From Sternotherus odoratus (lineage: Eukaryota; Chordata; Testudines; Kinosternidae): DNA of 64,000 nt. Positions 10,787 to 21,905 of the stretch are shown one piece after another; the first letter of the stretch is position 1; every line of letters begins with the position of its first letter. A program made the position numbers and the translations under genes. The DNA lies in NCBI GenBank assembly GCA_032164245.1, contig JAVMKO010000022.1, positions 11,593,845 to 11,657,844 of the forward strand, given 5' to 3'. The notes under the pieces were generated by a model. It had not been told where the DNA came from. It searched no databases and saw nothing but the letters and a program-made list of their open reading frames with translations.

Positions 10787-10809
10787 CTGTCGCCGGCCCT
10801 GTTCACGGA

Positions 10810-13617
10810 CCCAATAATGTGACTGTTATATGTCTAAACACCACAAAGGTCTGTATAACTCTTTGCATAAATATCCTGCTGCATCCTTGTAATTGACATT
10901 TCGGGGGCTGTATATTTCCCTTCAAATTCCAAAGGGGCATATTCCCAGAAGGCTTTGAAAATCAAGCCCCTTTTAGGAAACCTCCCCCCCCCCAGACACC
11001 CTAAATCAGTAGTCACTTTTGAAATCTTTGCCAACAGACTCTGAATTCAATTACCAATTGCACCTGTTATCATTAAGTGCCTCTAGGATGCTTTTTGTTG
11101 TGTTCACTCTAAAACAACCCCACAAACTATGGGTCTTGGAAGGAAATTTGAAACAATGGTTTTGATCTGTTTGCACAAGAAGTGATTACACAGGGGCAGA
11201 GAACTTCAGAAGGCTTTGAGTACATGGTTTACAGAGCTGGGCTATGCATTCACCCAATGGACTGTAACTGATCAGAATGAGCTATTACAGGCCATTGTGT
11301 CCTCCACTAACTGAGTCTCTCCACAACCCTCCACATGAAACAGAAGAGCATTTACTCTAGCCTGTCCTGCTAAGCATCTGCATCTTAATCTCTAGGGGCC
11401 AAATCCTGCCCTCAGATGAGCATTCCTTGTTTGCCATCAGTGAGCAGCAGGCACAGGTGGGATGAAATAGTTCTCCCCTCGTTATGGTTTTACCCAAAGT
11501 CAAGTGAAAAGTTCCTATTCATAAAAGTCTAGAGATAGAGATTCAGAGTTCAACCTGAAAATCTGGACTGATACCATAGATGTCAGGTGGCTGTTTGGTC
11601 TCAGATTATCTCCCTTCCTTCATTATTGTGGGCTTGGTCTGACCCCATAAATCTTGGGTTCACCCACTCTGCTCTGATTTGCTTGCTCTTGCGGGTCAAA
11701 GCTGAATTGTCATGAACGGCAGAGGGTTTTTCTTTCCTGAAATCATCACCATTAATTATTTTTATTCAACAACATCTAGAGGCCTCAACACGCTAGATGA
11801 GTTAAACATACACGTAATCATCGATGGTAGTCTTTGTTCCAAAGCGCTTACTATCGAAAGAGAATCACTCTTGCCTGCAAGCATCACCACTCACATTCTT
11901 TGAGTCTTAGGAACCAGGTTTTTAAGTTGCCAGAATTTACAGTTGGGGCCAGATTTGCAGAAATCTCAGTAGCCAGCAGGTCTCATTGTCTTATAACTAC
12001 ATTGCTGAGAGCTCAGTGTGAAGCCGGTGAGCGGTGCGCTTTGGAAAATCTGTCTCAGAAAGTGCATGTGAGCATTTCCTAATGTTTTGCTGAAGCAAAC
12101 TTCTTCAAAGGGTGAAAGAAGTTTAAATCTGGGGTTTGGGTTTTTTAGCTCATCCGTAACATGACCAGATTAAAAAAAGTGAGGCCTTTTGCTTTTATGT
12201 GCTATCTCCAGTGCACAGTGTGGGTACCTCTCAGACTAACCATATATACACCATGTTCATTTATATTGCCGTGTCTGAAAGATGGGCACTGTTATTAGCA
12301 GCCTATTTTAAGGATAAAAGTGTACACTATGTATGTTACTGATAGCAATCATTGGGCATCTTTATCATTATCCTCAAAGAAATCATTTCATTAGGACAGT
12401 AGGTCTGAAAACAAATTGTGGAGCATATTGTCAAGACTGGCTGGAACTATGTTTTTTATACTGCAGTATTATCTCCTTTAATGATCCTTTATCTAGTGTA
12501 TTTTAATAAAAATACAACATAAGCTTTGTGAAACCCTAATTTCATCTTTTCTCCCATAGTAGATCAGGATTTTTCACTGCATAATGGAATGAGGGAAAAA
12601 AAGAGCTGGAAATCCTTTTTTTTGGGTGAGTATATTATTGTTAATCTTTCTGCTGAGAGTTTTATAAAGCATTTTGTAAGGAACCGAGGAACGCAGTGCC
12701 TCAAATCTGCATATCATTTCATATTCTTTTGCTGGATTTTCATCCTTGTTTAGGAGTTTCTTTGTGAGGGGCAGGAAGCGTGGGGGGACATTCATAATCA
12801 AATAGAAACATGGACGTTTAAAAGAAGCTCCATTCTCCTGAGGGAGCCCAACCAGGCTCAGAAAAGAGGGGGTAAGATACGAGTTTAAGTTTGTTTTTTT
12901 TAATACAAATCCTGATAAAAGCCATTAAGAATATGGATTTATTGAAATTATTTGTGAGAGAATCATTCATATTTTTTTTGACAGTTTGGTGGAGCTGCTT
13001 CTAGTCTAATGCATCCATCCATCCTCCACGCCTCAGATTCTCGTGTGTGTGCGCGCCCGTGTGTAAAATGAGACTTAACAATGCACCTTCTCACTACATG
13101 CTGCACATCAGACAGTGCTCCCAAGCTTTTGTGCATAAAGAAATGTTCCCCATTCCTTTTCTACCCCACAGTTACAGTGAAGTCTGCTCTGAGTCAGAAA
13201 GACAAATCACAGAGGGAAACTTATTTTGTGTGTGTGTAAGTGATTATTGCAGAAAGATCCGTCAGCTTTAATTGATGTATTGGATTCTGTATGATAAGGG
13301 TATCTAGGGAGTTTTCCCACTACAGCCAGATGTATAAAAGGGGGACCTCCTCCAGCTCCTTTCTTTGGTTCAATAGCCGGCAAGGGGCCCACGGATGTTG
13401 GGGGATTAATGTCACAACAGAGGGAAAAAGGCTGCCTTTCAATATATTTTCACATTTTATTTCATCAGGACCCCAATTAAACATTCCCTGTCTGAAGAGC
13501 CCAGAGATGAAAGCAACAGCAATGAAGTTAAAAAAATTCATCCCTTTAGAGCACTGTCCATGCAGCTTGCTTGCCTCTCTTTTCCTCACAAATGATGGAG
13601 AAAGATGTAATGGAACT
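10810..13617. other. no gene seen
   Basis: Mostly A+T-rich unique-looking sequence. There are short homopolymers (C-run near 10984, T-runs near 12617 and 12893) and a TGTG/GCGC patch near 13041-13062. No exon, RNA gene or complete repeat recognised. Confidence 0.5.
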
Positions 13618-13648
13618 GGGGGGGGGGGGAGGGGGGGGGAGAGAGAAG
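13618..13648 (+). repeat. poly-G / GA compound tract
   Basis: Twelve G, an A, nine G, then GAGAGAGAAG, all purine on the plus strand. The G-runs are long enough to form a G-quadruplex. Confidence 0.9.
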
Positions 13649-13864
13649 AACAAACAGAGATAAAAGTGCCTCTGGGGGAGGTGTGATCCATACTCCCTCC
13701 CTTCCTCTCCACAGCTCATCTCACATTCACCACGACACATGCTGCTTTCCTTGTGTGCATTGCCCAAAATTTTCCTGTCACGTGCCCAATATGAAATCGG
13801 GCTGCACCCCACTCCCATTACTGCACAGTCAAGACTTCCTCAGCAGAGATGCTTGGGCTGAAGG

Positions 13865-14026
13865 CAGAGCTTGAGATGGGGGAGGAGATGGGGCTAGAGG
13901 CAGAGCGGAGTGGGACTGGGGGGGGAGGGGGAAGAGCAGGAGGTGGAGCGGAACTTCACCCTGCCACACGCTCCATCAAACGTTCCTAAGGAGGCACAGA
14001 AGGGGTGTGCTCCAGAGTTTGGGGAC
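13865..14026 (-). mobile_element. possible hAT-type repeat fragment
   Basis: Read on the minus strand it begins AAGTGGTCCCCAAACTCTGG, close to CAGTGGTTCCCAAACTCTGG-type ends that I associate with hAT repeats, and continues into a purine/pyrimidine-biased body. The other end was not found, so it is truncated or misassigned. Confidence 0.4.
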
Positions 14027-15490
14027 CACTTCTATAACTGCAGTGAGCTTGTGGGTTGGTAGCTCCAAAGACTCCTGCCTGCTGTCTTCAACGGGCTTTG
14101 GAGAACACCTTAGAACACAGAGTCTGACTTAATAAGAAAGAATTAATAAAAAATGTCCAACTACAAACTGCACAGTGATCGACATTATAAAGTCCTCCAC
14201 GCGCTATGCAAGCTATGTGCCCTGCTGGTCATATGGGTAAGCAGACCAACCACCTAATTCAATCCAAGTGATAAGGATGGACTAGATCAAAATAGAAAGG
14301 AGCAGTGTATTCTGAAAGCCTCCAGCTCTGCCAAGGCCCATTTCCAGCTCTTCCCTCATTATTTGGATAAGCTGAAGGTTTAAATGAGAAAGTTTTCCTT
14401 GGCAAATATTTATTGGCACTGCAACCCAACCCACTAAATATACCAGCCCAGACAAAGATAAAAGACCGCTTCCAATTATAAATGCTTAGCTATTTCGTTT
14501 GCATGACTCGATATTGTTTGGGCTAGAGACAGAGCTTGGGGGGAAGTTTTGATTGGCAACGGAGGAAACCAAAAGAAATAATTTTGCCAACATCTGATGA
14601 ACTTCTAAAATTCCTGAATGATTCTGGCATAGGAATATTCTCAGCCTTCCATTTCCCTTGGCATTTTCAGGGCTTGAATCATTCTGAATTATCATCAGCG
14701 GTCCTGAAAACAAAGCCTAAATCATATTTGTTCAGTATTATAATTCCAGTTTACACAGGAGCTAGGATAATGAGTGCCTTCTGCATAAGAGGTTACTAAG
14801 CACTGTTACACAAACTGGTACTAAATGCTTTTGCCACTGGTACATGGCTGGCTGCCCGCAATACACGTCTTCCCTCCTGAAACTCAGGCTACGTACGGCC
14901 TTTGTACCACTGCCTACTTCCCAGAAAATTGTTCCCATGTAATTGAACTTAAGCTCCTATGACCTCCAGCCTTGTGCAACCGGCCACATTACAAGACATG
15001 GGTGCAATGGGGTTTAAAGAGGCTGGCATTCGCTTTTTTAAATTAGGGAGCACAGGTCATTGCAGGAAAAGTAGAGAACATTTTTTCTGGATGGTGCGGC
15101 TGAGCTGTACCATGGTAATCTAGCAGAGTTCCCTGCAAAGGTGTCACTTTAGTGTATTTGTTCTGCAGATTCCTTGTGCACCCAGAGTAGATCCTTCCCT
15201 CAGCAGCCATGGAACCCATGCGCATAGCCCCTCGCAACCTCACCACCATGTTCAGATGATCCCTCCTCTGCAGAGTCGGGCTGTAGGTCGAGCCAGAATA
15301 AAAAGCACTGATTAAAACTGCTTTGACAACATAGATCGTACGTGTCCCCATTCCACAGCCTGTAGATGGTGGGGCAAGATTTAGCCCATACAACAGTACA
15401 GACAAAACTAGATTCCCTTTAATGCAAATATCTAACCTAAAGCAATCTCTATGCACTCACACAAGATTACAGCATTCATGTATTTATGAA
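14027..15490. other. no gene seen
   Basis: Unique-looking sequence. An 87-codon open frame at 14536-14799 has no recognisable domain and probably arises by chance. Confidence 0.5.
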
Positions 15491-15689
15491 AGTGACAGAG
15501 TCCTGTGGCACGTGACCAATGTACGTATTGGAGCATAAGATTTCATGGGCGAATACCCACTTCGTCGGATGCATTGGTATTCGCCCACGAAAGCAAGCTT
15601 ATGCTCCAATATGTCCATTAGTCTATAAGGTGCCACAGGACTAGTTGCTTTTGCAGATCCAGGCTAACATGGCTACCCCTCTGACATGT
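15491..15689 (+). repeat. long imperfect palindromic repeat
   Basis: The left arm GAGTCCTGTGGCAC...TATTGGAGCATAAG...ATGGGCGAATACCCA is mirrored on the right by ATTCGCCCACGAAAGC...CTTATGCTCCAATA...AAGGTGCCACAGGAC. The transcript would fold into a long hairpin. A tail reads CAGATCCAGGCTAACATGGC. I recall near-identical repeats as abundant in turtle genomes (memory, not checked). No coding capacity. Confidence 0.7.
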
Positions 15690-15849
15690 ATTTATAGGTA
15701 TTTATGGTAGGCATCATTGTAGGATCTGTGCACCACCGTATTCTTCACGAACATTTCCAACTACTACAATTCAGTGGTTTGGATCACTGTCAATCATCAG
15801 TTTGCATTAGAGTGTTATTACTAATCTATATTTCAAAAGCATCTAGTGG

Positions 15850-15945
15850 CCGCAAGGAAAATTGGGCCCCCCATTTTGCTAGCTGCTGTGCATACACACA
15901 GTAAAAGATAGTCGTACATATCCCAAAGAGCTTATAGGCTAAGGC
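15850..15945 (-). repeat. CORE-SINE tail fragment
   Basis: The words CCCATTTTGCTAGCTGCTGT and AAAGAGCTTATAGGCTAA match the 3' half of the SINE that is better preserved at 59530-59945, in reverse orientation. Confidence 0.55.
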
Positions 15946-16164
15946 CCTGAATGAGCAGTCCATCCGTATTTAGAAGAAAGCGCTTGATCACTTTTTAAAC
16001 TTCAAGGATCTGCTTAAATTCCATTAAATTCAATAGCACTTAAGTATGTACTTAGAATTAAGCATGTGTTTGTGTTATTTGCTGAATAGGGATGGCCTGG
16101 TGAATCGGTGCTTTAGATTATTAACTGAATAAAGACGGCATAAGGAATATGTAAGACAAAGGAT

Positions 16165-16270
16165 GGATTGTCATCCCAATTTTAGAGACAGGGAACTGGG
16201 GCACAAAAAGATTAAGTTGTCACATAGGTCTGAATGGAACCCAGCTCTCAAATCCCGTTCTAATGCCTTG
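16165..16270 (-). repeat. MIR/CORE-type SINE fragment
   Basis: In reverse orientation it carries the core words CAGGGAACTGGGGCACA and AGATTAAGTTGTCACA, then GAACCCAGCTCTC of the tRNA-like head. It may belong with 15850-15945, split by about 220 bp of other DNA. Confidence 0.65.
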
Positions 16271-16499
16271 TTTAAAAGGCAATCATATGCAATGATTACT
16301 ATAGTGTTCCAGAGGAACATATATTCCTCCTTTCTTGATCTACTGGAATCCCTGATAAAACCCCACAGATTATCACCGCGATTTAAATGTAAAAGTAATT
16401 TAAATTAAAATGGACAATAAAACAGTTTTATGGAGGCTAGAAGAAAAAAATCCATTCAGTGTAAAATCCTTATTTAAAAATAATTCTACAATATTCTTC

Positions 16500-16612
16500 C
16501 TCATTATGTGTATTGTGGTAGCACCTGGAGGCCACAATTAAGGACCAGGACACTGTTGTGACAGGTACTGTGTACGCACATTAAAATAAATTAATAAATA
16601 ATAATAATAATA
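16500..16612 (-). repeat. L2/SINE-type 3' tail and (AAT)n
   Basis: GTGGTAGCACCTGGAGGCC followed by GGACCAGGACACTGTTGTGA is the reverse complement of the tail seen at 36325 and 53755. It is followed by an AAT-rich microsatellite near 16588-16612. Confidence 0.55.
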
Positions 16613-16637
16613 AAAAGACAGCCCTGTCCTGAAGCGC

Positions 16638-16825
16638 TCTGCTATAAATGGTGCAATTCTGCTACAGCAAATAGCAGTTCTGCTATAAATGGTCCAGAAC
16701 ACCACAACTTACAATAGCAAGTCAGCAGCTTTAGGGGCTTCATTGCAATAAATGTTTCATAGGAGCTCACCATTGCAGAATACTGGATTCTCCTATCTGG
16801 AGATTCTAACTGGATTCTCCTATCT
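16638..16825 (+). repeat. two short local duplications
   Basis: TCTGCTATAAATGGT occurs at 16638-16652 and 16679-16693. ACTGGATTCTCCTATCT occurs at 16782-16798 and 16809-16825. Both pairs are perfect, with short spacings of 41 and 27 bp. Confidence 0.85.
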
Positions 16826-17138
16826 TTCTTTTCATTAAAAGAATAAAATAATTAATTATTATTGTGTTTGTTGATGAACCAACAAAGCAGGGCCACTACT
16901 TCTCCCACCAAACAGGAGAGAAAAAAAATGCCATAGCTCATTAATAAAAACAATGCAACCCTGAAAACATGAATGTGATTCAAAAAAAGGAACCGTTACC
17001 TAACAAAGGAACTGGCAAAGACACTCTTTGATGTTAAGGGAGGACGATTTGTTCTCATGGGCCAATGAACATCCAAATATTTACAAGCTGTTCTCAGCAG
17101 CCTGATTGCAGTTAAGCCCGATGTTGTTGTACATGATT

Positions 17139-17164
17139 GGGGGGGGGGGGGGGAAGAGAGAGAG
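17139..17164 (+). repeat. poly-G followed by GA repeat
   Basis: Fifteen G (17139-17153) run directly into AAGAGAGAGAG. Confidence 0.9.
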
Positions 17165-18954
17165 GCGTGTGGGAGTGCGGAGGGAATAGTATGGAGAGGT
17201 ACTTCAGAAAACAGCAACTACAGAGCAGGTCTCTTCATTAGCAGAGAGATTATTTTAATGAAATCTATTCCCCCCTTTAGTATCGTGTTTTCTTTTATAT
17301 TAATTTTGTGTCAGCTTAAAGTTGAATTCCTTGCTCTGCAACATCTTCAGCTTTAATTTTTTTCTCCTTCTCTTACCAGGGAAATGAATTCAAATCATTT
17401 GCATTTATTGCCGTGAGTATATGGCCTCATCTGCAGCCTTTAGTCTGACTGAATTGCTTTTCTGCTTCGCGAGACACATAGCATGGAGATGGTGCATGCC
17501 CCTTTGTCGTTCCGCTATAGTCAGAAACAACCTACTTGGCTACTGTGTTTTTATGATATTGATCATATACAAAACAAAATTATATTACCAGATGCAACCA
17601 TCTGATGCATCTTATGGACCAAATCAATCACTTGGCAGGGGAAAAAAAATATCTTGCTCTCAAAGATGATTTTCCTCACGAATAGGATTTTCATCAACTG
17701 AAGCACACTTAGGAGGGAACTTGCATTTCTAGAAGTCTTCTCCAAGACCAGGTGTGCGCACACATGTATGCCATGCAAAAATCTCACTTGTTTGGAGGGA
17801 GACCTGCTCCTTTTTGATTAACTTTAAAGGATTTTTTTTTTAAAAAAAGCATCTCATTTTTAACCTATAGAGAGGTCTGTGAAATACTGCCATGATACAT
17901 GGAAACACAGCATTTATTAAAGAAATCAGCAACAACTGACACAAATAGGCTTTGACACGGAGTTCTAGCTTAGTCTCCTTTGTTCACCAGCGGCCACACC
18001 CTTCCTGGAACTCCACACAGCATAGAGAGGAATTTAGTGGCTGAATAATACAGTGAAGGTAAATGTATCAGTACAGATATTAGGTACCCTTGGAATAAAT
18101 AGGACAGTATCTACCTATGAGAGTTCTAAACATTTCACTAAGGCCTGGGTTTTCTTCCTACTATGACAGGCTGTCGGACTAGGCTTTGGAAAAGGTCTGA
18201 GACTCTATTCACCGGTCTCCTAAGCAGCTTTCGTTCATGGATTTATATTTTCTTACACGAAGAGACTTCTGGCTCAATAGATGCTTGTACTCTTCTATGA
18301 ATGGAACTGGTCAGGCCAGTTCTCTCTCAAGTCCTCCTCTCCATACCTATAAGTTCCTAAAGCACCATTTTAACAAACCCTGCCCGCTGATTGTTTCCCA
18401 GATAACAGGATTTCTTTGTGCAGAGCCTTTTCTCTATTGCTCTCACTGTTTCTAAACAAAACACAGACGATTATATCCTCCAGTACCAAGTTCCAGCCCA
18501 TCCAAAGAGAGAGCTGTGCGGAAGCACAGCAGAACATGCAATCACGGTGTGATTTAGAGAGAAGGTGAGTCTCTCAAAAGTTGTAAAAAATATAAAAGGA
18601 TCAACTTTTGCAAAGTTCTATTTTTAAATGTCACAATGGTTGGTTTCTCCTGCTCAGAGTGCGTGTCATGGTGTTGCAAAGGAATACTTCCAACCCCCAA
18701 ACCCATCCCTTCCACTGCATTCCATCTAGCAACAAAATTCAAATAGCAGTTAAGACACCAGAGTCCTAGTGAAGTTAAAGCATGTTCATAAGTGCTTTCA
18801 AGATTGGGGCCTAAATTACTTTTTTTAAAATGACTCCATTGAAACATTGCTGCTGTAACTTACACAGGTCAAACGATAGAGGTCTAGGATGGAGATAATG
18901 AAGGCTCAGGAACCAAACCCTATTGGATGTGGGGTCCTTATTAGTTCAACTACA
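17165..18954. other. no gene seen
   Basis: A+T-rich unique-looking sequence. Scattered open frames show no conserved motif. Confidence 0.5.
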
Positions 18955-19064
18955 TGTTATTGGGCTAAATATAGAAATCATTGGGTGAAATTCTATGGCC
19001 TGTGTCATGCAGGAGGTCAGCCTAGACCATCTAATGATCCTTGTGGCCTTATGATCCATGAACA
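18955..19064 (+). mobile_element. CR1 LINE 3' end
   Basis: The order GGGTGAAATTCTATGGCCTG, TGTCATGCAGGAGGTCAG, CTAATGATCC, TGGCC is the 3' untranslated end of a CR1 subfamily. The same block occurs in reverse at the 3' end of the copy starting at 41505. The coding part is absent, as usual for 5'-truncated LINE copies. Confidence 0.8.
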
Positions 19065-19149
19065 CTAGCTCAGTAACTGACAAATCTACAAGAACTTTGG
19101 TGCCAACAGATCATGGTCCTACATTTTTATCATCAGAATTTACTCCCTG

Positions 19150-19320
19150 GTACAGCTGGTTAACAACATTCAACAAAGAATTTAATTTAAAATTAAAATA
19201 TTAATCCATTGATTAGTTTAATTGTTGCCCATCTGCACAGCTGGCTGGTGATTGGAGAACTATATCTGCAAATAATTTCATTAAAAATAGTATCTTCAAT
19301 TAATCTAGATTTTTAATTGT
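19150..19320. other. A+T-rich block with many TAAT/ATTA cores
   Basis: The block is dense in ATTA and TAAT words (homeodomain core sites), with two CAGCTG E-boxes in or at its edges. Such blocks are typical of conserved enhancers, but the words are also expected by chance in A+T-rich DNA. No conservation data are available. Confidence 0.2.
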
Positions 19321-19509
19321 TTGTCCCCTAAATCTCCTTATGTCGCCAGGCTTTGTTCAAAATCCTGATAGAGGTTTTGCAAAGCACTTAAGCACATGCT
19401 TACATTTAAGCACATCTTAGGTCCCATTGATTTCAAGCAGGTGCTGAAGTTCTTTGCTCAGTAGGGACTGACTTAAGTACATGCTTAACTGTTTTGCTAA
19501 ATTGGCACC

Positions 19510-19512
<3 letters not shown>

Positions 19513-19573
<61 letters not shown>
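19513..19573 (+). repeat. (AG)n microsatellite
   Basis: About 30 perfect AG repeats followed by an AGG-rich tail. The Ser/Leu-repeat open frame on the minus strand comes from this tract. Confidence 0.97.
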
Positions 19574-19578
<5 letters not shown>

Positions 19579-19879
19579 AGGAGGAAAATCGCTCTAGAAA
19601 ATTAGCCTCATGGACAGGTCCTAGAAGATCAAAATGGTTGAGTCCATCAACAGAGGAGTGCACAGACTAAAGCGGTTCCTTCCTCACTCTCTCAGTAGTT
19701 TTGTCATGAATCAGCAGATGCTGCTGCAATCAAATGTAAGTAACACATGGAACTTTCCACATAGTGTCTAGTCAAAGAGAAAAATGAGAGTGAGTCTGCT
19801 AGAAGCAGGCCAAAATTACTTCAGGGAGGTAAAGCATTTGGGAAGGCAGAAAAAGGCTACAACAATTGTAATGGCTTTG

Positions 19880-20112
19880 TGCTGCTATAGTGCTATTCAG
19901 CCCAGGATCTCAAAGCACTTGGCAAACAGTTAACGGCGTCTCCTAGAATAGCATTACCTTGGACGGGTTCTATCTGTTGTTTCATAGGCAGATGCTCTTA
20001 TATCCGAGTTAGGGTGAAGTGGCATGCTCTAGGTCACACAGCAGGACAGCAACACTATCACAAGGACAACCCAAATGTCCTGACTTCCAGACAATCGGCT
20101 CATTAAATATTT
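19880..20112 (-). repeat. MIR/CORE-type SINE
   Basis: In reverse orientation: GCTATAGTGCTATTCAGC and GATCTCAAAGCACTT (3' part), then TAGGTCACACAGCAGGACAG and CTGACTTCCAGAC (core and head). Internally diverged. Confidence 0.65.
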
Positions 20113-20354
20113 TACACAGTGTTCTACTTAGGTAGCCCTCGCCACTCTTAGATTTATCATAATTCTTACATGACATTTGAAAGATGGCACTTGGGTTTCC
20201 TCGTCCTGTCTGAGCTAGCGAGACCCTGCTTTCATTTATACCAAAGCAAATCCAGAGTAACTCCCTCTGAATCATGCCAGTTTTGTACAGTGTAATCAAC
20301 AAAAAATGTAGTACTAATCCTGCAGTAAAAAATCCCATTAATTGGTCTGGCTGT

Positions 20355-20789
20355 TATGATTGAGGTCTATAAAATCATGACTGGTATAGAGAAAGTAGAT
20401 AAGGAAGTGTTGTTTACTCCTTTTCATAAACACAAGAACTAGGGGTCAACAAATGAAATTAATAGGCAGCAGGTTTAAAACAAAAAAGGATTTTTTCACA
20501 TAATGCATGGTCAACCTGTGGAACTCCTTGCCAGAGGATGTTGTGAAGGCCAAGACCATAACAGGGTTAAAAAGAAACTAGATGAGTTCATGGAGGATAG
20601 GTCCATCAATGGCTATTAGCCAGGATGGGCAGGGATGGTGTTTGCCAGAAGCTGGGAATGGGTGATGGGATGGATCACTTGATGATTACCTGTTCTATTC
20701 ATTCCCTCTGAGGCACCTGGCACTGGCCACTGTCAAGAGACAGGATACTGGGCTAGATTGGTCTGACCCAATAGAGGCATTCTTATGAC
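20355..20789 (+). mobile_element. CR1 LINE 3' end
   Basis: This is the end of the reverse-transcriptase frame plus the 3' untranslated region of CR1. Recognisable words in order: GAGGTCTATAAAATCATGA, AACTAGGGGTCAACAAATGA, CAACCTGTGGAACTCCTTGC, GAGGATGTTGTGAAGGCCAA, ATGGAGGATAGGTCCATCAA, GACAGGATACTGGGCTAGAT and GCATTCTTATGA, which is the CR1 terminal motif. Translated, the middle gives WNSLPEDVVKA-type sequence. It is 5'-truncated and not coding. Confidence 0.92.
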
Positions 20790-21154
20790 TTTCCTTTCAC
20801 TTACACTGGTTTCCATAAAAGACAGTTTGAGTGAGAAGGGATTAGGTTCAGGGATTTCAATGGAAGAGATGCACAAATGAGAATAGGTAAAGCGTGCATA
20901 GGTTTCAGGCTGGCCCTCTACATTTGGGTGAATTTCACACAGACAAGAACTGCAAAATACCACACACTGAAGATACTGGCTTTCAGATGTTCCAGTAACT
21001 GATAGATAAAAACCTCAGAAACATGGTCTTCCCCTACTCATAGCATCTCTCTAAGGTAAGAATAAACCTATCAAGGTTCTCCCTCCTTTGTGAAAAGCTA
21101 GTCAGGTCAGATTGGCAAACTACTTAACCAAATAAAAGGTCCATGTATATTGCT

Positions 21155-21185
21155 GATAGATAGATAGATATAGATATAGATAGAT
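21155..21185 (+). repeat. (GATA)n microsatellite
   Basis: An interrupted GATA/TAGA repeat directly before a copied CR1 piece. Confidence 0.9.
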
Positions 21186-21202
21186 AAATTTCTTTTTTAG
21201 TA

Positions 21203-21260
21203 TTGTTTACTCCTTTTCATAAACACAAGAACTAGGGGTCAACAAACGAAATTAATAGGC
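21203..21260 (+). repeat. 58-bp copy of the CR1 segment at 20410-20467
   Basis: It is identical to 20410-20467 at 57 of 58 positions and embedded in unrelated sequence on both sides. Both copies share TTTTCATAAACACAAG and GGTCAACAAA, where the usual CR1 reads CTTCTCATAACACAAG and GGTCACCAAA (consensus from memory). This suggests local copying of this very element and not an independent CR1 insertion. Confidence 0.75.
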
Positions 21261-21714
21261 TGTAAATATATTTCTAATAGCTCATTCCTAATAGCCCATG
21301 TGCCTATTTCCATTACAAGGAAATATTCATAAGTGGCATTCCCAGTGCTGATGAATCCATTTCCTTAATGAAATGCACACAGTTTATTTTACAAAGTTTA
21401 ATTGCTTGAAAAGTGAAGATCAGATTTCTTTATTTCTACTCGTGGCACTGAAATCATTCCAGCTCGTATATATGACAAGCAGAGAGGTTAATGGAGCTTT
21501 TATTGCAAATCGCTTAATAGCTAAGCCACCTTAAAATAAATAAAATACAAATGCTCTTCTACTGTGTGAAAGTTTCTATAGGTTGCTTACAACTGACAGG
21601 TCTTTAGTCCAGCTGACTGATTGGACAACCAACCAGGAAGTTATACCACTGAAACCAAGTTATGGTACCCCTCTATTCATTAAATACAGGAGTATCTAGA
21701 TGAGCTGACATTTG

Positions 21715-21905
21715 GCTGGATCAAAACTCCTGGGTTTTCAGATACTCCTGGTTTCCAGCTCTGCCACTGACTGACTGTGCAAATCCTTTCTGTGCCTGCT
21801 GCCTCAATTTACTTCCCTGTATTATGGGTTAGTACTACTTCTCTCATATCAGCTTTACCAGCCACTGCTTAATTAAAGAACACTTGTAAAGCCCTGTATG
21901 ATCCA
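21715..21905 (+). repeat. MIR/CORE-type SINE
   Basis: Forward order: CTCCTGG..TTCCAGCTCTGCCACTGACT, TGTGCAAATCC, TGCCTCAATTTACTTCCCTG, then AACACTTGTAAAGCCCTGTA. This covers the 3' side of the tRNA-like head, the core and part of the tail. Confidence 0.75.

Larger units (their letters stand above)
10168..10809. mobile_element. non-autonomous hAT-type DNA transposon with 8-bp target duplications
   Basis: The element spans 10176-10801 (626 bp). Its left end is CAGGGCCGGCGACAG and its right end is the exact reverse complement, a perfect 15-bp terminal inverted repeat. Both sides carry the identical 8-bp sequence TTCACGGA (10168-10175 and 10802-10809). An 8-bp target duplication with CAG-initiated ends is characteristic of the hAT superfamily. 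There is no transposase frame, so it must have been mobilised in trans. Inside are a seven-copy 26-bp minisatellite and about 400 bp of CpG-rich sequence, both unlike the A+T-rich surroundings. The perfect ends and duplications suggest a fairly young insertion. Long open frames here come from the repeats and GC content. Confidence 0.88.

Noticed and set aside
14536..14799. 87-codon frame as a conserved exon
   Set aside because: No domain recognised, no acceptor/donor pair at suitable places, and similar chance frames are common in the window.
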